64,000 nt of DNA from Seohaeicola saemankumensis (GTDB lineage: Bacteria; Pseudomonadota; Alphaproteobacteria; Rhodobacterales; Rhodobacteraceae). The stretch lies in contig NZ_JAIUZI010000003.1 of NCBI RefSeq assembly GCF_020171285.1, forward strand, positions 1 to 64,000, written 5' to 3'. Both the position numbers and the translations under genes were made by a program. Under the pieces are notes generated by a model. That model ran no database searches. It had not been told where the DNA came from and saw only the letters and a program-made list of their open reading frames with translations. Below are positions 17,129 to 25,914 of the stretch, in pieces. How positions within the stretch are numbered: the first letter of the stretch is position 1; every line of letters begins with the position of its first letter.

Positions 17129-17824
17129 TCAATCGCCCAGGTAGGCTTGCAGCGCCGGCGGCGGATTGTCCAGCAATCCGGCCGTCGCCACCGGCGGCTC
17201 GGCCCGGCCCTCGGCCACCAGAATCACCTCGTCCGCGATACGGCGGGCATCGGCGGGGTCGTGGCTCACCATCAAGAGCGTCGCCCCGCTCTCCTCCGTC
17301 AACCCGGCGACCAAGTCCAGCATCTCCGCCTTCAACGCCGGCCCCAGCGCGGCAAAGGGTTCGTCCAGCAACAGAAGCGGCCGCCCCTGCACCAGAACCC
17401 GCGCCAGCGCCGCCCGGCTCTGCTGTCCGCCCGACATCTCGCCCGGCCTGCGGTCCTCGAACCCGGCCAGCCCGACACGCTCCAGCGCCTGCGCCACCCG
17501 CGCCCGCTGCTCTGCGGTCAGACGCAATCGCGGATCAATCCCCAGCCCGACATTGCGCGCCACGCTCAGATGCGGAAACAGGTTGCCATCCTGAAACAGC
17601 ATCGCCAGCGGCCTTTGCCCCGGCGGCACCGCTGTCATATCCCGCCCGTCCCAGATCACACGCCCGGCCTGCGGCTCCACGAACCCGGCAATTGCCCCGA
17701 TCAGGGTCGATTTGCCCGACCCCGACGGTCCGATCACCGCAACCCGCCGCCCGGCGGCAACCTCCAGATCCGCCCGCAAGGTAAAATCCCCCTGCACGAT
17801 CCGCAGCCCCTCAAGCCTCAGCAT
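17129..17824 (-). CDS. thiQ: Thiamine ABC transporter ATP-binding protein
   Basis: The ATPase has 231 residues with Walker A GPSGSGKST (about 32-40), Q-loop LFQDGNLFPHLSV, ABC signature MSGGQQSRAALARVL, Walker B LLLLDEPFAALG and the switch His in VSHDPADA. The short length without an extra C-terminal domain is normal for ThiQ. It couples ATP hydrolysis to thiamine or thiamine-phosphate import with ThiP and ThiB. It overlaps thiP by 14 bases, and the operon is headed by a TPP riboswitch, which makes the substrate assignment firm. Confidence 0.92.
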   Translation of the reverse strand: MLRLEGLRIVQGDFTLRADLEVAAGRRVAVIGPSGSGKSTLIGAIAGFVEPQAGRVIWDGRDMTAVPPGQRPLAMLFQDGNLFPHLSVARNVGLGIDPRLRLTAEQRARVAQALERVGLAGFEDRRPGEMSGGQQSRAALARVLVQGRPLLLLDEPFAALGPALKAEMLDLVAGLTEESGATLLMVSHDPADARRIADEVILVAEGRAEPPVATAGLLDNPPPALQAYLGD

Positions 17825-19364
17825 GCCACCGCCCCCCGCGATCCAGCAACCAGAACGCCGCCATCGACATCACCAGCAACAACAGCGCCGCCGCCGCCGC
17901 CGCCTCCATCCGGTAGGCCCCCATCAACCGATAGATCTGCAACGGCAATGTCGCCCGTTGCGGGTCGGCAAACATCGCGATCACCCCCAGGTCCCCCATC
18001 GACAGCGCCGCCCCCAGCCCGGCGGCAAAGCCGATCTGCGCCCGCATCCGAGGCAGCAGCACCAGCCGCAGAAACGCCAGCCCGCGCATGTCCAGACTGG
18101 CCGCAAGGGCCCCGTGATCGGCCACCACCTGCCGCGCCCTCGGCACCAGGATGCGCAGCGCGAACGGCAGCGCCATCACCGCATTGACCAGCGCCGTCAC
18201 CGGCAAAGCCACCGAAAACGGGTCCGCCACCGGATAGATCAGCACGAACAGCCCGGTGCCCAGCACCAGCGGCGACGCCGCCAGTCCCAGCAGCCCCGCC
18301 GCCTCGATCCAGCGCCACCCCGCCGCGACGCCCGCCGCCATCGGGACCGCCAGCACCAGCAACACCACCGTGCTGCCCGCCGCTACCAGCACCGACATCG
18401 CCGCTGCCTGAAACACGCTGACCGGCAACGCCGCCAATCCCGGCCCTCCGGCCAGCACCACCGCCAGCAAGGGCAGCAACAGGAACCCGGCCGCCGTCGC
18501 GATCGCGACCCCGTCCAGAACCCGCAACCCCAACCCATCCGCATCCCAGCGCCGCACCGGCCGGTCCAGCCCGGCGCCAAACCCGCCACTGGGCGCCGCG
18601 CGCAATGCCAGCAGCGCCGCGATCAACGTCACGATAATCTGGATACACGACAGCAACGCCGCCCTGCCCAGGTCGAAATCGAAACGAAACGCCTGATAGA
18701 TCGCTAGTTCGATGGTCGTCGCCCGCGGCCCGCCGCCCAGCGTCAGCGCCACGGCAAAACTGCTCACGCAAATCGCAAAGACCACCGCCAGCGCGCCGGG
18801 CACCACCCGCCACAGCATCGGCCGTTCCAGCAAATGCCAGATCGCCCCCGGTCCGGCGCCCAGATGCGCCGCCAGACGAAACCGCTCGGCCGGGATTTCC
18901 TGCCAGCCTTGCAGGATCAGCCGCGTCGCCAGCGGCAGGTTGAAAAACACATGCGCCAGAACCACCCCGTGCAGCCCGTAGATCCGCAGCGGCGGCAACC
19001 CGGCCCAGCCCAGAACATCGCTCAGCCAGCCGTTCAGCCCGAACACCGCCAGCAATCCCAGAACCGCAACGATCACCGGCAGGATAAAGGGCGCGCCCAG
19101 CAGGGTAATCAGCATCCGCCGCCCCGCGAAACGCCGCCGCGCCAGCGCCCGCGCCACCGGAACGGCAAACGCCACACTCAGCACCGCCGACAGAACCGCC
19201 TGCCACAAGGTAAACCGGACCGCGCGCCAATCCGCCGCGCCCAGTCCCGCCCCCGGCTCCGCCCGCAGCGCGACAGCGGCCAGGCACCCAAGGATCAGCG
19301 CGGCGACCAGAACCGCCGCGCCGCCCCCAAACCAGGGGTTTACTGGCTGAGCGCGCCCAGCCAT
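17811..19364 (-). CDS. thiP: Thiamine ABC transporter permease
   Basis: This 517-residue permease is formed by two fused homologous halves, each with about six membrane helices and an EAA loop. In the first half the EAA-like region reads FRLAAHLGAGPGAIWHLLERP; in the second LAASLDMRGLAFLRLVLLPRM. Half-fused permeases are usual for ThiP and related iron transporters; the riboswitch and thiB decide for thiamine. It overlaps the end of thiB by 25 bases. A 537-codon frame in a different register covers the same DNA but is a composition shadow. Confidence 0.92.
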   Translation of the reverse strand: MAGRAQPVNPWFGGGAAVLVAALILGCLAAVALRAEPGAGLGAADWRAVRFTLWQAVLSAVLSVAFAVPVARALARRRFAGRRMLITLLGAPFILPVIVAVLGLLAVFGLNGWLSDVLGWAGLPPLRIYGLHGVVLAHVFFNLPLATRLILQGWQEIPAERFRLAAHLGAGPGAIWHLLERPMLWRVVPGALAVVFAICVSSFAVALTLGGGPRATTIELAIYQAFRFDFDLGRAALLSCIQIIVTLIAALLALRAAPSGGFGAGLDRPVRRWDADGLGLRVLDGVAIATAAGFLLLPLLAVVLAGGPGLAALPVSVFQAAAMSVLVAAGSTVVLLVLAVPMAAGVAAGWRWIEAAGLLGLAASPLVLGTGLFVLIYPVADPFSVALPVTALVNAVMALPFALRILVPRARQVVADHGALAASLDMRGLAFLRLVLLPRMRAQIGFAAGLGAALSMGDLGVIAMFADPQRATLPLQIYRLMGAYRMEAAAAAALLLLVMSMAAFWLLDRGGRWHAEA

Positions 19365-20317
19365 TCGCCCAGCGCCACATCGCGCAGTGCCGCCGCCTCA
19401 TCCGCCGGCAGCAACAGTGCCTTGTCAGCATCCACGATGTTCTCGAAACCCGCCGGCACGCCGGCCTCGGGCATCACCGCCGGATACATCCAGTTGGTGG
19501 TCGGAATGATCGACTGGAATGCGTCCGACACCATGAACTGCAGGAACTGATCCGCCAGCTCCGGCTGGTCCGATCCCGCCAGCTTGCCGGCCACCTCGAC
19601 CTGCATGTAATGGCCTTCGTCAAACACCGCCGCCGCCTTGCTGGCATCCTCCTCGGCAATCAGGTGATAGGCGGGCGACGTGGTGTAAGACAGCACCATG
19701 TCCGCCTCCCCCTCCAGGAACAGCCCGTAAGCCTCCGACCAGCCCTTGGTCACGGTGACAATATTGTCCGCCAGCCCCTGCCAGATCTCGGGCGCCTGAT
19801 CGCCATAGGCCGCCTTGACCCACATCAGCAGACCCAGACCCGGCGTCGAGGACCGCGGATCCTGGATGACGATCTTCAGATCGCTCGCGCCCAGCGCCCG
19901 GAAATCATTCGGCGCCGCCAGATCGGCGTTGTGCACAAAGGCAAAGTAACCCCAGTCGTATGGCACAAAGGTCGCGTCGTCCCAGGTGATCGGCAGATCG
20001 TATTCCGCCTGCACCCCATGCGGCGCAAACAACTCGCTCTCCAGCGCCGCCGCCGTCAGGTTGGTATCCAGCCCCAGAACGACATCTGCCTCCGACCGCG
20101 CGCCCTCCAGCTTGATCCGCGCCAGCAACGCGGCGCCATCGCCCGCCCCCACCAGCTTCAGATCACAGCCGCAGACCTCTTCAAAGGCCGCCTCCACCGC
20201 AGGCCCCGGGCCCCAGTCGGAAACAAAACTGTCGTAGGTGTAAACGGTCAGCTCTGGCGTCTCGGCAACCACTGCCGATGCACAAAAAACGCCCGCTGCA
20301 AACGCAAGATACTTCAT
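19340..20317 (-). CDS. thiB: Thiamine-binding periplasmic protein
   Basis: The protein has 325 residues with a signal peptide (MKYLAFAAGVFCASAVVA, cleavage before ETPELTVYTYDSF). The mature part has the ThiB-type start VYTYDSFVSDWGPG, GDGAALLARI, DVVLGLDTNL, and FVPYDWGYFAF (about 115), followed by VIQDPRSSTPGLGLLMWV. The GGAGG-type ribosome site AAGGAGGATGCC precedes the start at 20317; the open frame continuing to 20590 runs through the riboswitch and is not coding. First gene of thiBPQ. Confidence 0.95.
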   Translation of the reverse strand: MKYLAFAAGVFCASAVVAETPELTVYTYDSFVSDWGPGPAVEAAFEEVCGCDLKLVGAGDGAALLARIKLEGARSEADVVLGLDTNLTAAALESELFAPHGVQAEYDLPITWDDATFVPYDWGYFAFVHNADLAAPNDFRALGASDLKIVIQDPRSSTPGLGLLMWVKAAYGDQAPEIWQGLADNIVTVTKGWSEAYGLFLEGEADMVLSYTTSPAYHLIAEEDASKAAAVFDEGHYMQVEVAGKLAGSDQPELADQFLQFMVSDAFQSIIPTTNWMYPAVMPEAGVPAGFENIVDADKALLLPADEAAALRDVALGEWLGALSQ

Positions 20318-20368
20318 GGCATCCTCCTTTTGCGGCGACAGGGCAAAGTTATGGAGATGTCCAACAAC

Positions 20369-20453
20369 CTTCCCTCCGCCGGTATTAGCCGGTTCAGGTT
20401 CAACGGGTTCGCAACATCGCATCTCAGCCCGTCGCCGGGCACCCCGAGGTGAG
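20369..20453 (-). promoter_or_regulatory. TPP riboswitch (THI box)
   Basis: Read on the minus strand, the leader has CTCGGGGTGCCC, then GGCTGAGATG, ACCCGTTGAACCTGAACC and GGCTAATACCGGCGGAGGGA, the complete conserved core of the thiamine pyrophosphate aptamer. It ends about 50 bases before the thiB start. In alphaproteobacteria such elements usually block ribosome access when TPP binds; no separate terminator hairpin with a U-run was seen between aptamer and thiB, which favours translational control. Confidence 0.96.
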
Positions 20454-20510
20454 CGGCAATCTAGTCCCGCGCCCTGCCAATGACAAGCGCCGCCCGCCCC
20501 TTCTTCTGTT

Positions 20511-20566
20511 GAAAAATATCCCGGGGGAGTCCCGGACCACCGGTCCGGGACGGGGGCAGCGCCCCC
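20511..20566. repeat. Intergenic double-hairpin element, copy B
   Basis: GAAAAATATCCCGGGGGA is followed by hairpin GTCCCGGACC-ACC-GGTCCGGGAC (20529-20551) and directly by hairpin GGGGGC-AGC-GCCCCC (20552-20566). It has the same architecture as the element at 12768-12815. It lies between the thi riboswitch and aroC and could also act as a two-way transcription barrier. Confidence 0.5.
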
Positions 20567-20624
20567 GAAACGACTTGAGGCACGCGCCACGCCCGGCTAA
20601 GCAGCCCTGCAAAGGAGCCCGCAC

Positions 20625-21740
20625 ATGTCGATGAACAGCTTTGGCCATCTCTTCCGCGTCACCACCTGGGGCGAAAGCCACGGACCCGCTCTCGGCGCCA
20701 CCGTCGACGGCTGCCCGCCGGGCGTGACGATTGACGAGGCGATGCTCCAGCACTGGCTCGACCGCCGCAAGCCGGGCACCAGCAAGTACACCACCCAGCG
20801 GCGCGAAGCAGACGCGGTGAAAATCCTCTCCGGCACCTTCGAGGGGCGCACCACCGGCACTCCCGTTCAGCTGATGATCGAAAACACCGATCAGCGCTCC
20901 AAGGACTACGGCGACATCATGGAGAAATTCCGCCCCGGTCACGCCGACATCACCTACTGGCAGAAATACGGCATCCGCGACTACCGTGGCGGCGGCCGCT
21001 CCTCGGCCCGCGAAACCGCCGCACGTGTCGCCGCCGGCGGGTTGGCCCGCGCAGCGCTCGCCGCGCTCGCGCCAAAGCTCGAAATCCGGGGCTACATGAC
21101 CCAGATCGGTCCGTACAAAATGGATCATGACCGGTTTGAAGACGTACAAATCGACCAAAACCCCTTCTTCTGCCCAGACGCGCAGGCGGCCGAAGACTGG
21201 GCCGGCTATCTCGACGGGCTGCGCAAATCCGGCAACTCGGTCGGCGCCGTGGTCGAAGTCGTGGCGCGCAACGTGCCCGCCGGGCTGGGCGCTCCGGTCT
21301 ATGGCAAGCTCGACACCGACCTTGCCGCCGCGATGATGTCGATCAACGCGGTCAAGGGCGTCGAGATTGGCGAAGGCATGAACGCGGCAACCCTGACCGG
21401 CGAAGACAACGCCGATGAGATCTTTATGGGCAACGACGGCCAGCCGGTCTATTCCTCGAACCACGCGGGCGGAATTCTGGGGGGCATTTCCACCGGACAG
21501 GACGTCGTCGTTCGCTTTGCGGTCAAACCGACCTCGTCCATCCTCAAGACCCGGCAAACCATCACGAAGTCCGGTGAAGCCGCTGAAATCATTACCAAAG
21601 GTCGCCACGACCCCTGCGTGGGTATCCGTGCGGTCCCGGTGGGCGAGGCGATGATGGCCTGTGTGATCCTCGATCACATCCTGTTGCAACGCGGCCAGAT
21701 CGGAGGCGCCGTGGGCGAAACGCGAGGCAAGATCGGCTAA
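20625..21740 (+). CDS. aroC: Chorismate synthase
   Basis: The enzyme converts 5-enolpyruvylshikimate-3-phosphate to chorismate with reduced FMN, the last common step of aromatic amino acid synthesis. The 371-residue protein has all three signatures: [18 protein letters not shown] (about 16-33, His active site), the [15 protein letters not shown] and [20 protein letters not shown] block (about 105-145), and FAVKPTSSI with the distal [23 protein letters not shown] precedes the ATG. The next gene starts only four bases after its stop. Confidence 0.97.
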   Translation: MSMNSFGHLFRVTTWGESHGPALGATVDGCPPGVTIDEAMLQHWLDRRKPGTSKYTTQRREADAVKILSGTFEGRTTGTPVQLMIENTDQRSKDYGDIMEKFRPGHADITYWQKYGIRDYRGGGRSSARETAARVAAGGLARAALAALAPKLEIRGYMTQIGPYKMDHDRFEDVQIDQNPFFCPDAQAAEDWAGYLDGLRKSGNSVGAVVEVVARNVPAGLGAPVYGKLDTDLAAAMMSINAVKGVEIGEGMNAATLTGEDNADEIFMGNDGQPVYSSNHAGGILGGISTGQDVVVRFAVKPTSSILKTRQTITKSGEAAEIITKGRHDPCVGIRAVPVGEAMMACVILDHILLQRGQIGGAVGETRGKIG

Positions 21741-21744
21741 TGCC

Positions 21745-22689
21745 GTGACCGCGATCCTCAGCATCATCTTCCCGATCTACGGGGCCATCGCCATCGGCTA
21801 TCTCGCCGTCAGTCGCCGCTGGTTCAGCGCCGCCGATATGCGGGTTCTGGGGCGCTATGTTCTCGACATCGCGCTGCCGGCCCTGTTGTTCAACGCCGTG
21901 GCCACACGGGATCTCGGCGAGGTGCTGCGTCTCGACTACATGGCGGTCTACCTGACCGGCGGGCTCGCGATCATAGCAGTCAGCTATCTCTGGTTCAGCG
22001 TTGCGGCCCCCGACAAACCCCGACGCGCGATCGCTGTCATGGGGGCCTCTTCGCCGAACTCCGGTTATATCGGCTACCCGGTTATGTTGCTTGTTTTTCC
22101 CGACCTCGCGGGCGTCATACTGGCGCTTAACATGCTGGTGGAAAACATCATTCTGATACCGATCTGCCTGATCCTGATGGATCTTTCGCGCCCGCATGAC
22201 GGCGTTTCGATCCCACGCAGAGTCGGCGGCATCCTTGTTGGCGTGGTCAAGCGGCCCATGGTGCAAGGGTTGCTATTGGGCGTGGCTTTCTCGCTGTCGG
22301 GCCTGCACCTGCCCGAAGCGGCGGGGCGGTTGTTCCAGATGCTTGCCGCCTCGGCCGCCGCGCTGTCGCTCTTTGCCATCGGCGGCTCGCTTGTCGGTCT
22401 GCCGATGCGTGGCAACCGGATGCGCGCAGCGCAGATCGCGGTGGGCAAGCTGCTGGTGCACCCGGTGCTGACAGCCGCGATCGCCACCGGGCTGGCCGCG
22501 TTAGGATGGATCGTGCTGCCGCCGGAGCTCTACGCGGCGGTGATCCTGTCAACCGCGATGCCGATGTTCGGAATCTACACCGTTCTTGCGCAGGAGCTTG
22601 AACTGGAAGGGCTCGCCTCTATCGCCATGCTGGCGGCCACAACCGGCGGGTTCTTTACCCTCAGCGCCGCGCTCTACTGGTTGACCTGA
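21745..22689 (+). CDS. AEC (auxin efflux carrier) family transporter
   Basis: This 314-residue membrane protein has about ten hydrophobic spans in two halves, the usual AEC topology. Typical features are FPIYGAIAIGYLA at the start, YVLDIALPALLFNAVA, the glycine-rich GASSPNSGYIGYPV near residue 95 and the closing IVLPPELYAAVILSTAMPMFGIY (about 255-275). Bacterial members carry dicarboxylates such as malate or malonate. The GTG start at 21745 lies four bases after aroC. The malonyl-CoA synthetase gene is convergent next door, so malonate is a reasonable but unproven substrate. Confidence 0.82.
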   Translation: MTAILSIIFPIYGAIAIGYLAVSRRWFSAADMRVLGRYVLDIALPALLFNAVATRDLGEVLRLDYMAVYLTGGLAIIAVSYLWFSVAAPDKPRRAIAVMGASSPNSGYIGYPVMLLVFPDLAGVILALNMLVENIILIPICLILMDLSRPHDGVSIPRRVGGILVGVVKRPMVQGLLLGVAFSLSGLHLPEAAGRLFQMLAASAAALSLFAIGGSLVGLPMRGNRMRAAQIAVGKLLVHPVLTAAIATGLAALGWIVLPPELYAAVILSTAMPMFGIYTVLAQELELEGLASIAMLAATTGGFFTLSAALYWLT

Positions 22690-22701
22690 CCGGCAGTCCG
22701 G

Positions 22702-24204
22702 TCAGCCGAACAGCCCTGCATATTCCTCGCGCAACGCCTTTTTCTGTACTTTTCCCATCGTGTTACGCGGCAGCGCCTGAACCAACGCCACATGTTTGGG
22801 TTGCTTGAACTTTGCAAGCCTGTCGGCCAGCGCATCAGTAATCGCCCCGGCGTCCACTCCCGCAGCATCCGGAACGACGATGGCCACGACCGCCTCGCCA
22901 AAGTCGGGATGAGGCACGCCGATCACCGCGCTTTCCAGAACACCAGGCAGATCGTCGATCAGACTTTCGATCTCCTTGGGGTAGACGTTAAAACCACCGG
23001 TGATGATCAGATCCTTTTCGCGCCCGACGATGGTGACATAGCCGTCGGCGTCGATCCGAGCCAGATCGCCGGTGATGAACCAGCCGTCTTCGCGCAGTTC
23101 CTCGGCGGTCTTTTCCGGCATCTGCCAATAGCCCTGAAACACATTCGCGCCGCGCACCTCAAGCACGCCGATCTCGCCCACCGGCACCTCCTGACCATCG
23201 GCCATCACCCGCGCCTCGACCCCCGGCAGGGGGAAGCCCACTGTCCCGGCCCTGCGGTCGCCGTCATAGGGGTTGGACGTGCTCATGTTGGTTTCCGTCA
23301 TGCCATAGCGTTCCAGAATGCGGTGCCCGGTCCGCGCCTGCCATTGTTCGTGGGTATCCACCAACAGCGGGGCCGAGCCCGAGATAAAGAGACGCATGTT
23401 CGCAGCCCGCTCTTTGGTCAGGCGGCCGTCCGCCAAAAGGCGGGTGTAGAACGTCGGCACCCCCATCAGCGCGGTCGACGAGGGCATCGCATCCAGGATG
23501 GCATCCACATCGAACCCGGGCAGGAACACCACCTGCGCCCCGGCCAGCAAGGCCACGTTGGTCGCGACGAACAGACCGTGCGTGTGAAAAATCGGCAAGG
23601 CATGGATCAGCACATCGGTGTCGGTAAAATGCCAATAGTCGCGCAATACCGTGGAATTGCTGAGCAGGTTGTCATGGCTCAGCATGGCGCCCTTTGAGCG
23701 GCCCGTTGTCCCCGAGGTATAGAGAATCGCCGCCAGGTCCCAGGGCGCGCGCTGGATAGGATCAAAACCGCCCTGCGCATCGGCGAGGTCACGCAGGCTG
23801 CCCCGGCCCGAGCTATCCAAAGTAAGCACTCTGGCTTCGCCTGAAATGGCCGTTGTGTCCTCCAGTCGGGCAGGATCGCAAACAACAAGCGACGGGTTGG
23901 CGTCACCGATGAAATACGCGATTTCGGATGTGGTGTAGGCGGTGTTGAGAGGCAGAAACACCGCTCCTGCCATGACGGTTCCAAGGTACAGCTGGATCGT
24001 TTCGATGGTCTTGGACACCTGCGCCGCAACCCGGTCGCCGGGCTTTACACCCGACGCTTCTAGCGCGGACGCCATCTGTTCCGCGCCGGTAAATAGCGCC
24101 CCGAATGTCACCTTTCCGCCATCAGGGAGATGGGCAAACACCTCCTCCTCGCGGCCCAAAGAGGCGGCGCGCAGGCCGGCGATCAGGTGGTTTTGCTCGT
24201 ACAT
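22702..24204 (-). CDS. matB: Malonyl-CoA synthetase (acyl-activating enzyme family)
   Basis: The enzyme activates malonate (and often methylmalonate) to the CoA thioester through an adenylate. The 500-residue ANL-family protein has the P-loop YTSGTTGRSKGAMLSHDNL (about 160-178), HALPIFHTHGLFVATN, MGVPTFYTRLL, the adenylate-binding ERYGMTETNMSTSNPYDGDR (about 295), TGDLARID and the lysine motif GGFNVYPKEIE, with catalytic Lys in PRNTMGKVQKK (about 485). The TETNMSTSNPY stretch and Arg after PYDGD are characteristic of MatB rather than fatty acyl-CoA ligases. No malonyl-CoA decarboxylase gene is adjacent. Confidence 0.88.
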   Translation of the reverse strand: MYEQNHLIAGLRAASLGREEEVFAHLPDGGKVTFGALFTGAEQMASALEASGVKPGDRVAAQVSKTIETIQLYLGTVMAGAVFLPLNTAYTTSEIAYFIGDANPSLVVCDPARLEDTTAISGEARVLTLDSSGRGSLRDLADAQGGFDPIQRAPWDLAAILYTSGTTGRSKGAMLSHDNLLSNSTVLRDYWHFTDTDVLIHALPIFHTHGLFVATNVALLAGAQVVFLPGFDVDAILDAMPSSTALMGVPTFYTRLLADGRLTKERAANMRLFISGSAPLLVDTHEQWQARTGHRILERYGMTETNMSTSNPYDGDRRAGTVGFPLPGVEARVMADGQEVPVGEIGVLEVRGANVFQGYWQMPEKTAEELREDGWFITGDLARIDADGYVTIVGREKDLIITGGFNVYPKEIESLIDDLPGVLESAVIGVPHPDFGEAVVAIVVPDAAGVDAGAITDALADRLAKFKQPKHVALVQALPRNTMGKVQKKALREEYAGLFG

Positions 24205-24298
24205 TCTTCTTGCTCCGTCATTCCGCCGCTTTTTGCGCCAGCTGCGTCCGTAAAATCAACCCGTTGATCTTTGCCCCGGAGAGGCGCAGGAAGTTCCC

Positions 24299-25237
24299 AT
24301 GGCGCAGCAGTTAACATCGCATCGACCAGGAGTGGCTATCGCGCTGAAATGCGCGGCGATCTTTCTGTTCACGGCGCTGTCCGGGGTCATCAAGGCCACC
24401 GCGGACGAGGTTCCACCCGGCGAGGCGGTGTTCTTCCGATCTCTCTTTGCGATTCCGGTTATCGTCGTTTGGCTGGCCGCGCGCGGGCAACTGCGCAACG
24501 GGCTGATTACGAAGAACCCGATGGGCCATATGTGGCGCGGCGTGATTGGCACCAGCGCCATGGGACTGACCTTTGCCGGGCTTGGGTTGCTGCCGCTGCC
24601 CGAGGTGACGGCGATCGGATATGCCACGCCGATTTTTACCCTGATCCTCGCGGCGATCATGTTGGGGGAAAAAATCCGGATTATCCGGATCTCGGCCGTG
24701 GTGCTGGGCCTTGTCGGGGTTCTGATCATGCTGTGGCCGCGCCTGTCGGGCGGCGGATCGATGCAGGAAGGCGCGACGCTTGGCGCATTTTGTGTGCTGG
24801 GCGCGACCCTGTGCAGGTCGTTTGTCCAGATCCATATCCGCAAGCTGGTACAGACTGAACACACGGCGGCCATCGTGTTTTACTTTTCGGCAACGGCGAC
24901 GCTGCTGTCGCTGCTGACCCTGCCGTTTGGATGGGTCATCCCGTCACCGCAGAACGCTGCCATGCTGATTCTGGCCGGGCTGGGCGGTGGGGTCGCGCAG
25001 ATTCTGGTGACATCGGCCTACCGGTTCGGTCCCGCGTCAATGCTGGCCCCATACGACTATACCTCGATGCTGTTCGCCATCCTCATCGGATATGTCTGGT
25101 TCAGCGAACTGCCGACCCTGGTCATGCTGACCGGAGCCGCGCTGGTTGTCGCGGGCAATGCGCTTGTGATCTGGCGCGAACGGCAATTGAGCCTTGAACA
25201 GACCCGAAACCGGCATTTCGCCGACCCCAAAGGCTGA
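24299..25237 (+). CDS. DMT superfamily (EamA) transporter
   Basis: This 312-residue membrane protein has ten predicted helices in two EamA repeats (about 15-145 and 155-295). The first repeat has EVPPGEAVFFRSLFAIPVI and LLPLPEVTAIGYATPIFTLIL, the second GPASMLAPYDYTSMLFAILIGY. Members export metabolites or amino acids; the substrate is not revealed. It is divergent from matB and its start has only a weak ribosome site (GGCGCAGGAAG). A weak hairpin CGCCCG/CGGGCG (25243-25261) follows the stop. Confidence 0.82.
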   Translation: MAQQLTSHRPGVAIALKCAAIFLFTALSGVIKATADEVPPGEAVFFRSLFAIPVIVVWLAARGQLRNGLITKNPMGHMWRGVIGTSAMGLTFAGLGLLPLPEVTAIGYATPIFTLILAAIMLGEKIRIIRISAVVLGLVGVLIMLWPRLSGGGSMQEGATLGAFCVLGATLCRSFVQIHIRKLVQTEHTAAIVFYFSATATLLSLLTLPFGWVIPSPQNAAMLILAGLGGGVAQILVTSAYRFGPASMLAPYDYTSMLFAILIGYVWFSELPTLVMLTGAALVVAGNALVIWRERQLSLEQTRNRHFADPKG

Positions 25238-25296
25238 GCTTTCGCCCGCTTCACTCGGGCGCTAAGGTGCGGCTTCGCGAACACGGGGAACACACA

Positions 25297-25908
25297 ATGA
25301 GCGATACCGACGATCACACGGACGACCACAAGGCCAAGATGCGGGATATGCAGGCCAAGCAGCGCGCCAAGGTTGCAGAGGCGACCGATCCGGGGCGCGG
25401 TCTGGTGCTGGTGCATACGGGCAATGGCAAGGGCAAATCCTCAAGCGCGTTTGGTGTTATCGTCCGGGCGCTGGGCTGGCGCAAAACGGTCGGGGTCGTG
25501 CAATTCATCAAGGGGTCATGGATCACCGGGGAGCGGCAGTTCTTTGACCGGCTGGGCGGCGTCGACTGGCATACGATGGGCGAAGGGTTCACTTGGGACA
25601 CTCAGGATCGCACCCGCGATATCGCAGCGGTCGAAGCGGCATTTTCCCGCGCTTGCGAGATGATGCAGAGCGGCGAATACGACCTTATCGTTCTGGATGA
25701 GATCAACATCGCGCTGCGCTACGACTATCTGACTGCGCAGGCGGTCGTGGACGGGCTGAAGAGCCGCTCGGACCGCACCAGTGTCATCCTCACCGGACGC
25801 GACGCGCCGCAACTGTTGTGCGACTACGCGGATCTGGTGACAGAGATGACCGAGGTCAAACATCCGTTCGCGGCAGGCATCAAGGCACAGCGCGGCGTCG
25901 ATTTCTGA
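25297..25908 (+). CDS. cobO: Cob(I)yrinic acid a,c-diamide adenosyltransferase
   Basis: This 203-residue CobA/CobO-type enzyme transfers the 5'-deoxyadenosyl group from ATP to the corrinoid cobalt in cobalamin synthesis or salvage. After a His/Asp/Lys-rich lead come GLVLVHTGNGKGKSSSAFG (P-loop, about 38-56), VGVVQFIKGSW, the loop GEGFTWDTQD (about 103-112), DLIVLDEINIALRYDYL (Walker B) and ILTGRDAPQLL. The start at 25297 is chosen over an in-frame ATG at 25267 because family similarity begins later and GGGGAA precedes it. No other cobalamin gene lies in the window. Confidence 0.93.
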   Translation: MSDTDDHTDDHKAKMRDMQAKQRAKVAEATDPGRGLVLVHTGNGKGKSSSAFGVIVRALGWRKTVGVVQFIKGSWITGERQFFDRLGGVDWHTMGEGFTWDTQDRTRDIAAVEAAFSRACEMMQSGEYDLIVLDEINIALRYDYLTAQAVVDGLKSRSDRTSVILTGRDAPQLLCDYADLVTEMTEVKHPFAAGIKAQRGVDF

Positions 25909-25914
25909 ACCGGC

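Noticed and set aside
17818..19431. 537-codon open frame in another register over thiP
   Set aside because: It is Gly/Arg/Ala-rich without family motifs and arises from the GC-rich third positions of thiP, whose own frame shows clear permease helices.
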